Notes under the pieces: generated by a model
The model's input: the letters and a program-made list of their open reading frames with translations, nothing else
What the model was told of the DNA's origin: nothing
Database searches by the model: none
Origin: Mesorhizobium sp. Pch-S
GTDB lineage: Bacteria; Pseudomonadota; Alphaproteobacteria; Rhizobiales; Rhizobiaceae
Direction: 5' to 3'
Length of the DNA stretch: 64,000 nt
NCBI RefSeq assembly: GCF_004136315.1
Contig: NZ_CP029562.1
Location: forward strand, 3,681,501 to 3,745,500
Position numbers and translations under genes: made by a program
In this document: piece by piece, positions 26,956 to 35,423 of the stretch
Layout: each line of letters starts with the position of its first letter
How positions within the stretch are numbered: the stretch's first letter is position 1

Positions 26956-27546
26956 ATGATCCCAGACAAAAAAGCCGTCTCGCTGGAGGCTGATGATTTT
27001 CCAGGCTTCTGGGATCGCGCATCCGAGCAGGTCGCCGCCGAACTCATCGGCTGCGAGTTTTGCGTTGATGGCGTGGGCGGGGTGATCGTGGAAACCGAAG
27101 CCTATTCCCCGGATGACCCGGCCTCACATAGCTTCATTGGAGAAACACCGCGCAACGCCGTCATGTTCGGGCCTCCAGGCCGCATCTACGTCTACCGCTC
27201 CTACGGCCTGCATTGGTGCTTGAATTTCGTATGCCAACACGCAAGTGCTGTGCTGATCAGAGCGCTTGAACCTGTTCATGGCTTGGATCGGATGGTTGAG
27301 CGCCGCGGCTTGTCGGACCATCGCCTGCTTTGTTCCGGGCCTGGCCGCCTTGCGATGGCCCTGGGCGTGGACGGATCCTTCAACGGAATGTCGCTGTCGG
27401 ACGCGAGGATATCCGTCTCACCGCCCCAGTGTCAAAGTCCGATCATCGTCGGGACCCGGATCGGGATTTCGAAGGCCGCCGACAAGCCATGGCGGTTTGG
27501 CCTGGCAGGCTCGCGGTTCTTGAGCAAGCACTTCAAAGATCTGTGA
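26956..27546 (+). CDS. mpg: DNA-3-methyladenine glycosylase (AAG/MPG family)
   Basis: A 196-residue protein of the alkyladenine DNA glycosylase family, which removes alkylated purines from DNA by base flipping. Diagnostic stretches are AAELIGCEF, IVETEAY, MFGPPGRIYVYRSYGLHWCLNFVC and SGPGRLAMALGV, covering the catalytic glutamate (VETEAY) and the substrate tyrosines. An ATG 21 bases upstream (26935) is an alternative start. It appears to be monocistronic. Confidence 0.92.
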   Translation: MIPDKKAVSLEADDFPGFWDRASEQVAAELIGCEFCVDGVGGVIVETEAYSPDDPASHSFIGETPRNAVMFGPPGRIYVYRSYGLHWCLNFVCQHASAVLIRALEPVHGLDRMVERRGLSDHRLLCSGPGRLAMALGVDGSFNGMSLSDARISVSPPQCQSPIIVGTRIGISKAADKPWRFGLAGSRFLSKHFKDL

Positions 27547-27818
27547 AAAGCTTGCACGCACGCCGGCCGGCTCTGGTGCCTGCGGTGGTTCCGCGCTTGT
27601 AGCGGCCTGTCATGCCACGCTTGAGCGACAAACTCGCCGCAGGGCATCAACCGCTTGTTAACGCTTCATTGACCATAACTTCCGGCGGGGCCTCAGGCGC
27701 CGTCTTCCAGTCGATGACCGTATTTGTTTGATCGGAACGTGTTGTGTTCGAGTGTTCATTGCCCTTGCATCGGGCTCATGTCTTGCCAGGTCTGGTTCGA
27801 AAGAAGCTTGGAAAGGCC

Positions 27819-29039
27819 ATGCGCGCTGCTGCACGGGCAAGCGTGATCGCCGCGGTCGCCACATTTGCCTTGATCTCTGCCGCTTCGATAGCCTTCGCGG
27901 AGGTCCGTTCGCTCAAGCTGTTCTTCACTCATACCGGTGAACGCGAGACGATCATCTATAAACGTGATGGCAGGTACGACGCGAAAGGGCTTGCACGGGT
28001 CAATCGCCTTCTGCGCGACTGGCGTCGCAACGAGCCTGCTCGCATGGACCCGCGGCTGCTCGACCTGGTCTGGGAAGTTTATCAGCGCGCCGGAGCCAGG
28101 GACTACATCAACATCGTCTCGGCCTATCGCTCGCCGGCCACCAACAACATGCTGCGCGGCCGCTCTCGCGGCAGCGGGGTCGCAAAGAACAGCCAGCATA
28201 CGCTGGGCAAGGCGATGGATTTCTATATTCCCGGCGTCAAGCTTTCGCGGCTGCGGGAGATCGCCATGCAGTTGCAGATCGGCGGCGTCGGCTACTATCC
28301 GACATCAGGATCGCCCTTCGTCCATCTCGACGTGGGGAACGTGCGCGCCTGGCCGCGCATGTCGCGCCAGGAACTCGCGCGCATTTTCCCGAATGGTCGG
28401 ACACTGCATCTGCCCGCCGATGGCAGGGCGCTGCCAGCCTATGACCTGGCGATGGCGGACTACAGGCAGCGCATAAAGGCTGGGTCTGCCATAGTCGCCA
28501 GCGCCGCAGGAAAACCGAAGTCCACAGATGACGCGTCGCAGTCCAGAGGCACGCTGCTCACCGCCATGCTGCCAACCCGCAAGAGCCGCGCACTGGAGGC
28601 TGCCGCCTTGCAGATCGCCGGCGGCATGGCTACCTCGGAGCCGTCATTTGCTGACCTCGCGGCGATTGGCGCGCCCATCCCGACATTCCGGCCTGCTGTC
28701 GCCGACAATGTGCGTCCGCTGAGCACGGCTGCCTTTGTCCCTTCTGCATCATTCATTCGCGCGCATGAAACGGGCTTCCTGCGGCAACCGGACGCCATGG
28801 AGTCCCGTCTCACTGCTTCAGGCCCGGCTGGCGCGCAAGCGCAATGGGCGATTTCGGATGCCGCGCTCCTTGCCTGGGCGTTTGCGTCGGCCAAGGAACT
28901 GAAGCAGATGCGCCTTCCGGCTGGCCTGCAGAACGCTGTGGCGAGCCTCGAGGAGGTTGGCAGTCCTCCGGAACAAAGCAGTCGATTTGCCGATCCGCGA
29001 GAGCCTCTCGGCGAGGACCATCTCTGGTCGGATGGCTGA
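27819..29039 (+). CDS. DUF882/YcbK-like peptidase M15-fold protein with long C-terminal extension
   Basis: A 406-residue secreted or membrane-anchored protein. An N-terminal hydrophobic signal (ASVIAAVATFALISAAS) is followed by the YcbK domain to about residue 195, with the metal-site motifs NSQHTLGKAMDF and VHLDVGNVRAWPRM. These domains belong to the LAS-type (peptidase M15) zinc fold that acts on peptidoglycan peptides. The remaining 210 residues are alanine-rich, low in recognisable motifs and not part of the standard family. A start at 27744 would add 25 residues, but GAAAGGCC precedes the ATG at 27819. Confidence 0.85.
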   Translation: MRAAARASVIAAVATFALISAASIAFAEVRSLKLFFTHTGERETIIYKRDGRYDAKGLARVNRLLRDWRRNEPARMDPRLLDLVWEVYQRAGARDYINIVSAYRSPATNNMLRGRSRGSGVAKNSQHTLGKAMDFYIPGVKLSRLREIAMQLQIGGVGYYPTSGSPFVHLDVGNVRAWPRMSRQELARIFPNGRTLHLPADGRALPAYDLAMADYRQRIKAGSAIVASAAGKPKSTDDASQSRGTLLTAMLPTRKSRALEAAALQIAGGMATSEPSFADLAAIGAPIPTFRPAVADNVRPLSTAAFVPSASFIRAHETGFLRQPDAMESRLTASGPAGAQAQWAISDAALLAWAFASAKELKQMRLPAGLQNAVASLEEVGSPPEQSSRFADPREPLGEDHLWSDG

Positions 29040-29178
29040 GTGACCTGAAGTGGTTCGGCTCGCGTAGAGTTGAGGACGCGCTACGGCTTTCCTCCTCGCA
29101 CGGACAGTCATAGCTCATCGAGCTGCTACTCAGCCTGCGCAAGCCGCGATAGAGTTGCTGGATTCCAATTGGTTTGGC

Positions 29179-29268
29179 TGGCGGAGAGAGCGGGATTCGA
29201 ACCCGCGATACGGTTTCCCGTATACACACTTTCCAGGCGTGCGCCTTCAACCACTCGGCCACCTCTCC
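29179..29268 (-). tRNA. tRNA-Ser (GGA anticodon)
   Basis: A 90-base class II tRNA with the 3' CCA encoded (complement of TGG at 29179-29181). The acceptor stem GGAGAGG pairs with CCTCTCC-type 3' sequence, the T-arm has GGTTCGAATCC, and the anticodon loop CTGGAAA gives anticodon GGA at 29232-29234. The long variable arm fits tRNA-Ser. Confidence 0.96.
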
Positions 29269-29679
29269 GTCGCTTGCGCTGTCGCGGCCGGTTTTGCCGC
29301 GCCGGTCTTCGGGAGCGCGTCCCTTGCTGAAACCGAACCGTGGTTCGCGCGGGATTGCCTCGACCGATGGCCAATCCGTTCCTGCGCCCTGAGCCGTCGA
29401 AGCTTCGGGTGCGGGGCTCATCTAGTCGATCCGGCAGCGAATGCCAAGTCATATCGGCAGTATTCCTGGCGCTTCTTCATGCTTTCTTTCTGAGGTCGCC
29501 GGTTCGCCGTCTCCGGAGCTGGATTGCAGGAGGGGTACCGCTCTGGATGAAATGTCACCGCGAGGCATCCCGAGAACAGCTCAATGGACGCGAACATGCT
29601 TTTATCGGCCAAACGCCGATTGCGTGGGTCGGCCTCACGCCATATCTGTAAGGGCGAAACAGACGCTGGAAAGGCCTGC
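29269..29679. other. Intergenic stretch without a recognised gene
   Basis: About 410 bases between the tRNA-Ser gene and the small membrane-protein gene. It must hold the tRNA promoter (read leftwards). I see no coding frame with a family signature and no strong terminator or repeat. Confidence 0.6.
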
Positions 29680-30006
29680 ATGTTCCGTTTCCTGTTCAGG
29701 CTTGCCGCCATGGTGGCATTGGCGATCGCAGTCATCATGGCCGTGCTCGACGCCACGCGCACGGTTGCGGCCTCGCATCTGGTGATGACCCCGCTTAAGG
29801 TGAGCTGGAGTGCGGTTTCGCCCGATACATTGGCCCGGACGGAAGCGTTTGTGCGCGAGAAGGCGGGCGCCGTTGCCTGGGACTCGGTGATCGACAAGGC
29901 GCTCGACCTGCCGGGCTTCGTGCTGTTCGCGGTGCTGGCCTTCCTGCTCTATGCCATTGGTTACCGCAGGCAGCGGCGTGCAGGAAACTTCGCGGTCAAC
30001 ACGTAA
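29680..30006 (+). CDS. Small membrane protein of unknown function
   Basis: A 108-residue protein with two hydrophobic segments, one at the N-terminus (LAAMVALAIAVIMAVLDATR) and one near the C-terminus (LPGFVLFAVLAFLLYAIGY), ending in a basic tail. I do not recognise a family. The ATG at 29680 directly precedes the hydrophobic start; upstream in-frame sequence looks noncoding. It lies 52 bases before msrA on the same strand and may be cotranscribed with it. Confidence 0.75.
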   Translation: MFRFLFRLAAMVALAIAVIMAVLDATRTVAASHLVMTPLKVSWSAVSPDTLARTEAFVREKAGAVAWDSVIDKALDLPGFVLFAVLAFLLYAIGYRRQRRAGNFAVNT

Positions 30007-30057
30007 CATTCCGGTGTCCGCGACGAATTAGAAGTCGACGAAACAGGGAGACATCTC

Positions 30058-30723
30058 ATGTTTTTCCTCAGTGACATGTTGAACAAGAAGATCAATCTGC
30101 CGAAACCCGAAGAGGCGTTGCCCGGCCGCGAGCGGCCGATCCCGACGGCCTCGAAACACTATGTCTCGAAGCGGCCGCTGAAGGCCCCCTATCCCGATGG
30201 GCTGGAGACGGCGCTGTTTGGCCTCGGCTGCTTCTGGGGTGCGGAACGACTGTTCTGGCAGACCGAAGGTGTGTGGGTAACGGCCGTCGGTTACGCCGGT
30301 GGCATCACGCCCAACCCGACCTATCAGGAAACCTGCACCGGACTCACCGGGCATGCCGAAGTCGTGCTGGTGGTGTTCGACCCGAAGGTCGTCTCCTACG
30401 CGGATCTGCTGAAGATATTCTGGGAGGCGCATGATCCCACCCAGGGCATGCGCCAGGGCAATGATGTCGGCACGACCTATCGTTCCGCCATCTACACGTT
30501 CTCGGATGCCCAGCAGCAGGCCGCGATCGCCTCGCGCGATGCCTATCAGGCTTCGTTGCGTGCTGCCGGCCGCGACAAGATCACGACCGAGATCGCGCCG
30601 GCGCCTGAGTTCTACTTCGCCGAGGAGGATCACCAGCAGTATCTGGCGAAGAACCCTTACGGCTATTGCGGGCTGAAGGGTACCGGGGTGAGCTGTGCCA
30701 TTCCGGCTGCCGCGACGGCCTGA
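30058..30723 (+). CDS. msrA: Peptide-methionine (S)-S-oxide reductase
   Basis: A 221-residue MsrA that reduces oxidised methionine in proteins. The catalytic cysteine is C58 in the diagnostic GLGCFWGAE motif; [12 protein letters not shown] and the C-terminal GYCGLKGTG region, with the likely resolving cysteine, are also present. The protein is longer than minimal MsrA because of a 50-residue N-terminal arm. GGGAG precedes the ATG. A hairpin with T-run lies 70 bases downstream. Confidence 0.95.
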   Translation: MFFLSDMLNKKINLPKPEEALPGRERPIPTASKHYVSKRPLKAPYPDGLETALFGLGCFWGAERLFWQTEGVWVTAVGYAGGITPNPTYQETCTGLTGHAEVVLVVFDPKVVSYADLLKIFWEAHDPTQGMRQGNDVGTTYRSAIYTFSDAQQQAAIASRDAYQASLRAAGRDKITTEIAPAPEFYFAEEDHQQYLAKNPYGYCGLKGTGVSCAIPAAATA

Positions 30724-30790
30724 GAATGGGCAACAGGCGGTGAAGGTCGGTTTTGGCTGCCGCTAGCGTCCTCTTCAGAAACGGTTTTCC

Positions 30791-30818
30791 ATGGCGCCGC
30801 TTCGGCGCCATGCTTTTT
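30791..30818 (+). terminator. Intrinsic terminator downstream of msrA
   Basis: Arms ATGGCGCCG and CGGCGCCAT flank a three-base loop and are followed by GC and TTTTT. The orientation fits msrA. Confidence 0.8.
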
Positions 30819-30823
30819 CCAAA

Positions 30824-30852
30824 GGGTCAAAATTCCACGTGAATTTTGTCCC
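30824..30852. promoter_or_regulatory. Palindrome upstream of the nucleoside-binding-protein gene
   Basis: GGG-T-CAAAATTC and GAATTTTG-T-CCC flank the loop CACGT, an 11-bp inverted repeat with one T-T mismatch. It lies about 120 bases before the start of the BMP-family gene, in the probable promoter region, so an operator is possible. No matching regulator is obvious. Confidence 0.5.
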
Positions 30853-30892
30853 TAGCCGTGCAAGATAAAGCTTGAGCGGGAGGGAACAGCTC

Positions 30893-30937
30893 CTGCCGGA
30901 CGTCGCAAGCCGGGCCGGAAACCCGGACTTGCGGCAG
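30893..30937 (+). ncRNA. Candidate structured 5' leader of the BMP-family gene
   Basis: The leader can fold as a long hairpin: CTGC/GCAG at the base, an asymmetric internal bulge, CGCAAG/CTTGCG, CCGGG/CCCGG and a CCGGAAA loop, ending 33 bases before the start codon. The strength of the fold and its position before a nucleoside-uptake gene raise the possibility of a cis-regulatory RNA. I cannot match it to a known riboswitch by eye. Confidence 0.4.
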
Positions 30938-30970
30938 ACTGGAAAAATAAACCTCAGGGGTGTGGATCCT

Positions 30971-31960
30971 ATGAAACGTATCGTTCTCGGCCTTCTGGCC
31001 GCAACCGCGCTGGCCTTCCCGGCAATGGCCGAAGACATCAAGCCGGCGCTGCTTTATGATCTCGGCGGCAAGTTCGACAAATCCTTCAACGAGGCTGCCT
31101 ACAATGGCGCCGAGAAGTTCAAGAAGGAGAGCGGCGTCGCTTATGTCGAATTCGAAGTCTCGAACGCCTCGCAGCGCGAACAGGCGCTTCGCCGCTTCGC
31201 TGAAGACGGCCGCAGCCCGATCGTCATGGCCGGTTTCTCCTGGGTCGATTCGCTGACCAAGGTGGCCAAGGAATATCCGGAGCTGAAGTTCGCCATCATC
31301 GACGATCAGGTCGACCTGCCGAACGTGCGCTCGCTGAAGTTCAAGGAGCAGGAAGGCTCCTACATCGTCGGCCTGCTCGGCGCGATGGCCTCCAAGACCA
31401 AGAAGGTCGGCTTCATCGGCGGCATGGACATTCCGCTGATCCGCAAGTTCGGCTGCGGTTATGTCGGCGGCGCCAAGGCCAGCGGCGCGACCGACGTCAT
31501 CTACAATATGACCGGCGACACGCCGGCTGCCTGGAATGATCCGGCCAAGGGCGGTGAAATCGCCAAGACCCAGATGGACCAGGGCGCCGACGTGATCTAC
31601 GCCGCAGCCGGTGGCACCGGTGTTGGTGTGCTGCAGGCCGCCGCGGATGCCGGCAAGCTCGGCATCGGCGTCGATTCCAACCAGAACGGCCTGCAGCCGG
31701 GCAAGGTGCTGACCTCGATGCTGAAGCGCGTCGACGTTGCCGTCTACAGCGCATTCATGGATGCTAAGGACGGCAAGTTCACCGGCGGCATCAACAATCT
31801 CGGCCTCAAGGAAGGCGGGGTCGACTATGCCATGGACGACAACAACAAGGATCTCATCACCGCCGACATGAAGGCGGCCGCCGACAAGGCCAAGGAAGAG
31901 ATCATCGCCGGCAAGATCGAAGTGCACGACTATTCCAGCGATAACAAGTGCCCGTACTGA
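30971..31960 (+). CDS. BMP family nucleoside-binding protein (ABC transporter SBP)
   Basis: A 329-residue periplasmic protein of the PnrA/BMP family, with a Sec signal (cleavage near AMA-EDI at residue 20) and no lipobox cysteine. Family features include LYDLGGKFDKSFNEAAYNG at the start of the mature chain and GFIGGMDIPLIRKFGCGYVGG. It almost certainly supplies the ABC transporter at 33891-37535, from which it is separated by unrelated genes on both strands. A strong terminator follows at once. A long upstream in-frame extension is unlikely because the ATG at 30971 begins the signal peptide. Confidence 0.93.
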   Translation: MKRIVLGLLAATALAFPAMAEDIKPALLYDLGGKFDKSFNEAAYNGAEKFKKESGVAYVEFEVSNASQREQALRRFAEDGRSPIVMAGFSWVDSLTKVAKEYPELKFAIIDDQVDLPNVRSLKFKEQEGSYIVGLLGAMASKTKKVGFIGGMDIPLIRKFGCGYVGGAKASGATDVIYNMTGDTPAAWNDPAKGGEIAKTQMDQGADVIYAAAGGTGVGVLQAAADAGKLGIGVDSNQNGLQPGKVLTSMLKRVDVAVYSAFMDAKDGKFTGGINNLGLKEGGVDYAMDDNNKDLITADMKAAADKAKEEIIAGKIEVHDYSSDNKCPY

Positions 31961-31983
31961 TCTGCTTTTGAGCAGGAAATGAC

Positions 31984-32018
31984 GAACCGCCGGGCGAGAG
32001 CCCGGCGGTTCTTTTTTT
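31984..32018 (+). terminator. Strong intrinsic terminator after the BMP-family gene
   Basis: Perfect 12-bp arms, GAACCGCCGGGC and GCCCGGCGGTTC, flank a GAGA tetraloop and are followed by seven T. It isolates the binding-protein gene from the acetyltransferase gene. Confidence 0.95.
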
Positions 32019-32111
32019 GCCGGCGAACCTGGTCTACCGACGCCGCGCGATTGGAGTCTTGTCGGGTTGCGAGGGTGCAGGCAGGTGGCTCATCTCGTTC
32101 AGGAGACTTCC

Positions 32112-32567
32112 ATGTCCATCGTCATCCGCATGATGCGGCATTCCGATCTCGTGCCGCTGGCGGCGTTGCGCCATGCCACCTTCTTCGCCGAAGGCGGGCA
32201 CACGCAGGAAGCGGATGTTGTCGCGCTGGCCAGCCTGGTCGAGGGCGACGGCTTCGAGGCCGGGCTCGTTGCCGAGATCGACGGCGAACTGGCCGGCTCG
32301 TGCCTGTTCGTGCGCGAGGAATTCGAGCCGTTGCACGATGTTTCCCCATGGCTTGCTGGATTGGTCGTCGCGGAACCCTATCGTGGGCGCGGGCTTGGCC
32401 GCATGCTGATCGAAGCTGTCGAGGAGCACGCCCGGTCGGTCCGCTGCAAAGATCTCTATCTCTATACCGATGCCGCGGAGGCGCTCTACGTCAGGCTCGG
32501 CTGGATCGCCGTCGAACGGATGGTCATCGACGGAGCACCGCTGGTGCTGATGCAACGGAAATTTTAG
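32112..32567 (+). CDS. GNAT family N-acetyltransferase
   Basis: A 151-residue GNAT-fold protein. The acetyl-CoA pyrophosphate-binding motif A is clear in AEPYRGRGLGRMLIEA near residues 95-110, and the C-terminal strand (LYVRLGWIAVERM) completes the fold. The acceptor substrate is unknown. The start at 32112 follows AGGAGACTTCC. Confidence 0.9.
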   Translation: MSIVIRMMRHSDLVPLAALRHATFFAEGGHTQEADVVALASLVEGDGFEAGLVAEIDGELAGSCLFVREEFEPLHDVSPWLAGLVVAEPYRGRGLGRMLIEAVEEHARSVRCKDLYLYTDAAEALYVRLGWIAVERMVIDGAPLVLMQRKF

Positions 32568-32658
32568 CACGCTTCGAAAAGCCGGCTATCGAGGCGTCTT
32601 CAAGTAATCTCTTACATGCTAAAGTCGTTGCAGGGCGATGCTGCAAGGGAGACACGGC

Positions 32659-33051
32659 ATGGCAAAGGTAACCGGTATCGGCGGCATGTTCTTCCGTGCC
32701 CGTGACCCGAAGTTGCTGGCCGAGTGGTACGAACGTCATCTCGGCATCGATGATATCGCCAAGACCGTATGGCGCCAGGATGCAGGCCTCACCGTGTTCA
32801 CTCCATTCGCTGAGGATACCGACTATTTTGGCCGTGCCGAGCAGCAATGGTTGATCAACTTTCGTGTCGACGACCTGGACGGCATGATTGCCGGCCTGAA
32901 GGCGGCAGGCATCGCGGTCGAAACGCGCGAAGAGTGGGATTCGGAAGTCGGCCGCTTTGCGCGTATCCATGATCCGGAAGGCAATCCGATCGAATTGTGG
33001 GAGCCCTCGGTGGATGCCGCGACGATGGCGGAGGAATCAGGCACGCCCTGA
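32659..33051 (+). CDS. VOC (glyoxalase/bleomycin-resistance) family protein
   Basis: A 130-residue protein with two beta-alpha-beta-beta-beta modules of the vicinal-oxygen-chelate fold: FFRARDPKLLAEWYERHLGI in the first half and FARIHDPEGNPIELWEP at the end, which supplies the usual metal-site glutamate. The function of this class is diverse (isomerases, dioxygenases, resistance), so no substrate is assigned. GGGAGAC precedes the ATG at 32659. Confidence 0.88.
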   Translation: MAKVTGIGGMFFRARDPKLLAEWYERHLGIDDIAKTVWRQDAGLTVFTPFAEDTDYFGRAEQQWLINFRVDDLDGMIAGLKAAGIAVETREEWDSEVGRFARIHDPEGNPIELWEPSVDAATMAEESGTP

Positions 33052-33060
33052 GCCTGGGTC

Positions 33061-33456
33061 TCAACCAAGGCTCAGACGGCCGGCGAGATAACCAAAGGCG
33101 AAGGCGATGATCAATCCCGTAGCCACCGCGATGGCGAGCCGCCCCGGCAAGGCATGCAGCCCGATTCCGACTGGCGGAAGTGGCGCGCCGATGGTCCGGT
33201 TGCCTGCCTTCGCATTGGTCTGCGGCGACATTTGCGGCAATTCGGCAATGCGTGCGGCGACGTCCTGCCAGGGACGGTTGGCCTCGTCCGTGGTGCCGCG
33301 GTCGAACAGATGCATGCGCTCCGCCAACTGGATCACGGCGTTGCGAAAGGCGGGATCGATCTCGAGGTCGCGCTCGGCCCGTTCGCGATCGCGCTCGTTC
33401 ATGAGCCCGAGCACATAGTCGCTGGCGCGCGCGATACGGTCGCTTTCCCCGGTCAT
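33061..33456 (-). CDS. Anti-sigma-factor-like membrane protein (RskA N-terminal-like), truncated
   Basis: A 131-residue protein with a helical N-terminal segment, DYVLGLMNERDRERAERDL, that resembles the sigma-binding region of RskA/anti-sigma-K proteins, a proline/alanine linker, and one transmembrane helix (LAIAVATGLIIAFAFGYLAG) near the C-terminus. The periplasmic domain seen in RskA is missing. No ECF sigma gene is adjacent; the gene lies 30 bases downstream of slyX. The assignment is tentative. Confidence 0.6.
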   Translation of the reverse strand: MTGESDRIARASDYVLGLMNERDRERAERDLEIDPAFRNAVIQLAERMHLFDRGTTDEANRPWQDVAARIAELPQMSPQTNAKAGNRTIGAPLPPVGIGLHALPGRLAIAVATGLIIAFAFGYLAGRLSLG

Positions 33457-33486
33457 CGCTGCGCTCTCCTTGCCAAGCGGGTGCCT

Positions 33487-33690
33487 TTACCAGTGCGGTG
33501 GCTTGGTCACCGGGACGTCCGGTGCGGTCTGCTCTTCCAGAGCCAGGAAGCGGTTGGTCAACGCGTCGAGCTTTTTCTGCAGGCGTTCAATCGTCTTCCA
33601 CTGCTCAGCGATCTGGCCGGACAGCTCCTCGATAGTTTTGTCTTGCTCCGCGGTGTGGATCTCCAGCGTCGTCAATCGTTCTTCGGACAT
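33487..33690 (-). CDS. slyX: SlyX family protein
   Basis: A 67-residue protein with the SlyX coiled-coil pattern: heptad-rich MSEERLTTLEIHTAEQDK and IEELSGQIAEQWKTIERLQ, then a proline-rich end (APDVPVTKPPHW). The function of SlyX is unknown. The ATG at 33690 is chosen; a longer reading has no support. It is upstream of the anti-sigma-like gene in the same direction. Confidence 0.85.
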   Translation of the reverse strand: MSEERLTTLEIHTAEQDKTIEELSGQIAEQWKTIERLQKKLDALTNRFLALEEQTAPDVPVTKPPHW

Positions 33691-33890
33691 ATCAATTTCC
33701 CTGGGGACCCTGCTTTGGCGGGCTTGAGTTGCGTTACAGCGGCTGCCAATGGCGCATGCCCCGTGTGTTCGAAATTGACAAGCATGCCGGGATTTGTCGA
33801 GAGTGGATGCCATAGTCGGCCAATTGGCAGGGGACGGGGGCCGTGCTAGTCAATTTGACCAAACGATAAAAAAATTATGGGAACGATCGC

Positions 33891-35423
33891 ATGGCGGAAG
33901 CCGCAATCGAGCTGATCGGCATCAACAAGAGTTTTGGCGCCGTGCGTGCCAATCGCGACATCAACCTGGAAGTCGCTCGCGGGACGATCCACGGCATCGT
34001 CGGGGAGAACGGCGCCGGCAAGTCGACGCTGATGTCGATCCTCTACGGCTTTTACCAGGCCGACAGCGGCGAGATCCGCGTCAACGGCAAGCCGGCCTCG
34101 ATCAAGACATCCAATGATGCAATCGCCACCGGCATTGGCATGGTGCACCAGCATTTCATGCTGGTCGACAATTTCACCGTGCTCGAGAACATCATCCTTG
34201 GTGCCGAGAGCGATGCGCTGCTCAAATCCTCGATCGCCAAGGCGCGTTCGGAGCTCGAGCGGCTGGAGCGGGAATACGGGCTGGAAGTGGACCCCGACGC
34301 CATCATCGAGGAATTGCCTGTCGGGCTGCAGCAGCGCGTCGAAATCCTCAAGGCGCTCTACCGTGGCGCCGAAATCCTCATCCTGGACGAGCCGACCGGC
34401 GTTCTGACACCGGCCGAGGCCGACCACCTGTTCCGTATCCTCAAACAGCTCAAGGACCAGGGCAAGACGATCGTGCTGATCACGCACAAGCTGCGCGAGA
34501 TCATGGCGATCACCGACTCCGTCTCCGTCATGCGCCAGGGAACGATGGTGGCGACGCGCGAAACCAAGAAGACGACCGTCGAGGAACTGGCCGAGCTGAT
34601 GGTTGGCCGGCGCGTGCTGCTGCGAGTCGAGAAGGGCGAAGCCAAGGCCGGCGAGGTCAAGCTTTCGGTGAAGAACCTTGTGGTGAAGGACCAGCGGGGC
34701 GTCACCATGGTTGATGATGTTTCGCTCGACGTGCGTGCCGGCGAGATCGTCGGCATTGCCGGCGTGGCCGGCAACGGGCAGTCGGAATTGCTGGAGGCAA
34801 TCTCGGGTATCCGCAAGGCGGTTTCGGGCAGCGTGACCCTGGACGGCAAGCCGATCGACCTGACCGGCGCCGCTGACCCCAGCGAGCTGCGCCAGCGCGG
34901 GCTGGCGCATGTGCCGGAAGACCGGCACCATGTCGGCCTTGTGCTGGCTTTCGAGGAAAACGAAAACTCGATCCTCGGCTACCACAACGACAAGCGCTAT
35001 CTCAAAGGACCGTTGCTCGACGTCGATGCCATCATGGCCGATGCCAAGGACAAGATCGCCAAATACGACATCCGCCCCGCCAATCCGCGTCTGAAGACCG
35101 CCAATTTCTCGGGCGGCAACCAGCAGAAGATCGTGCTGGCGCGCGAAATCGAGCAGGACCCCGGCGTGCTGATCGTCGGCCAGCCGACACGCGGCGTTGA
35201 CGTCGGCGCCATCGAGTTCATCCACAAGCGGCTGATCGCCATGCGTGACCAGGGCAAGGCGGTGTTGCTGGTTTCGGTCGAACTCGACGAGATCCGCTCG
35301 CTGTCCGACCGTATCCTGGTGATGTTTGCAGGGCGTGTCGTCGGCGAACGTGGACCCGAGGCCAGCGAAGGCGAGCTTGGCCTGCTGATGGCCGGCGTCG
35401 AGCAGAAGGAAGCCGCCGAATGA
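33891..35423 (+). CDS. Nucleoside ABC transporter ATP-binding protein, double domain (NupO/YufO type)
   Basis: A 510-residue fused ATPase with Walker A GENGAGKST at residues 38-46, LPVGLQQRVEILKAL and LILDEPTGVLTPAE in the first domain, and GVAGNGQSE, FSGGNQQKIVLAREI and QPTRGVDVGA in the second. This pattern is characteristic of BMP-dependent nucleoside importers. It overlaps the next permease gene by four bases (ATGA). Partner of the BMP protein at 30971. Confidence 0.95.
   Translation: MAEAAIELIGINKSFGAVRANRDINLEVARGTIHGIVGENGAGKSTLMSILYGFYQADSGEIRVNGKPASIKTSNDAIATGIGMVHQHFMLVDNFTVLENIILGAESDALLKSSIAKARSELERLEREYGLEVDPDAIIEELPVGLQQRVEILKALYRGAEILILDEPTGVLTPAEADHLFRILKQLKDQGKTIVLITHKLREIMAITDSVSVMRQGTMVATRETKKTTVEELAELMVGRRVLLRVEKGEAKAGEVKLSVKNLVVKDQRGVTMVDDVSLDVRAGEIVGIAGVAGNGQSELLEAISGIRKAVSGSVTLDGKPIDLTGAADPSELRQRGLAHVPEDRHHVGLVLAFEENENSILGYHNDKRYLKGPLLDVDAIMADAKDKIAKYDIRPANPRLKTANFSGGNQQKIVLAREIEQDPGVLIVGQPTRGVDVGAIEFIHKRLIAMRDQGKAVLLVSVELDEIRSLSDRILVMFAGRVVGERGPEASEGELGLLMAGVEQKEAAE

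Noticed and set aside
26757..26993. A 78-codon open frame between the GMC and glycosylase genes
   Set aside because: It overlaps the glycosylase start, has no family signature or good ribosome site; a gene remnant cannot be excluded.
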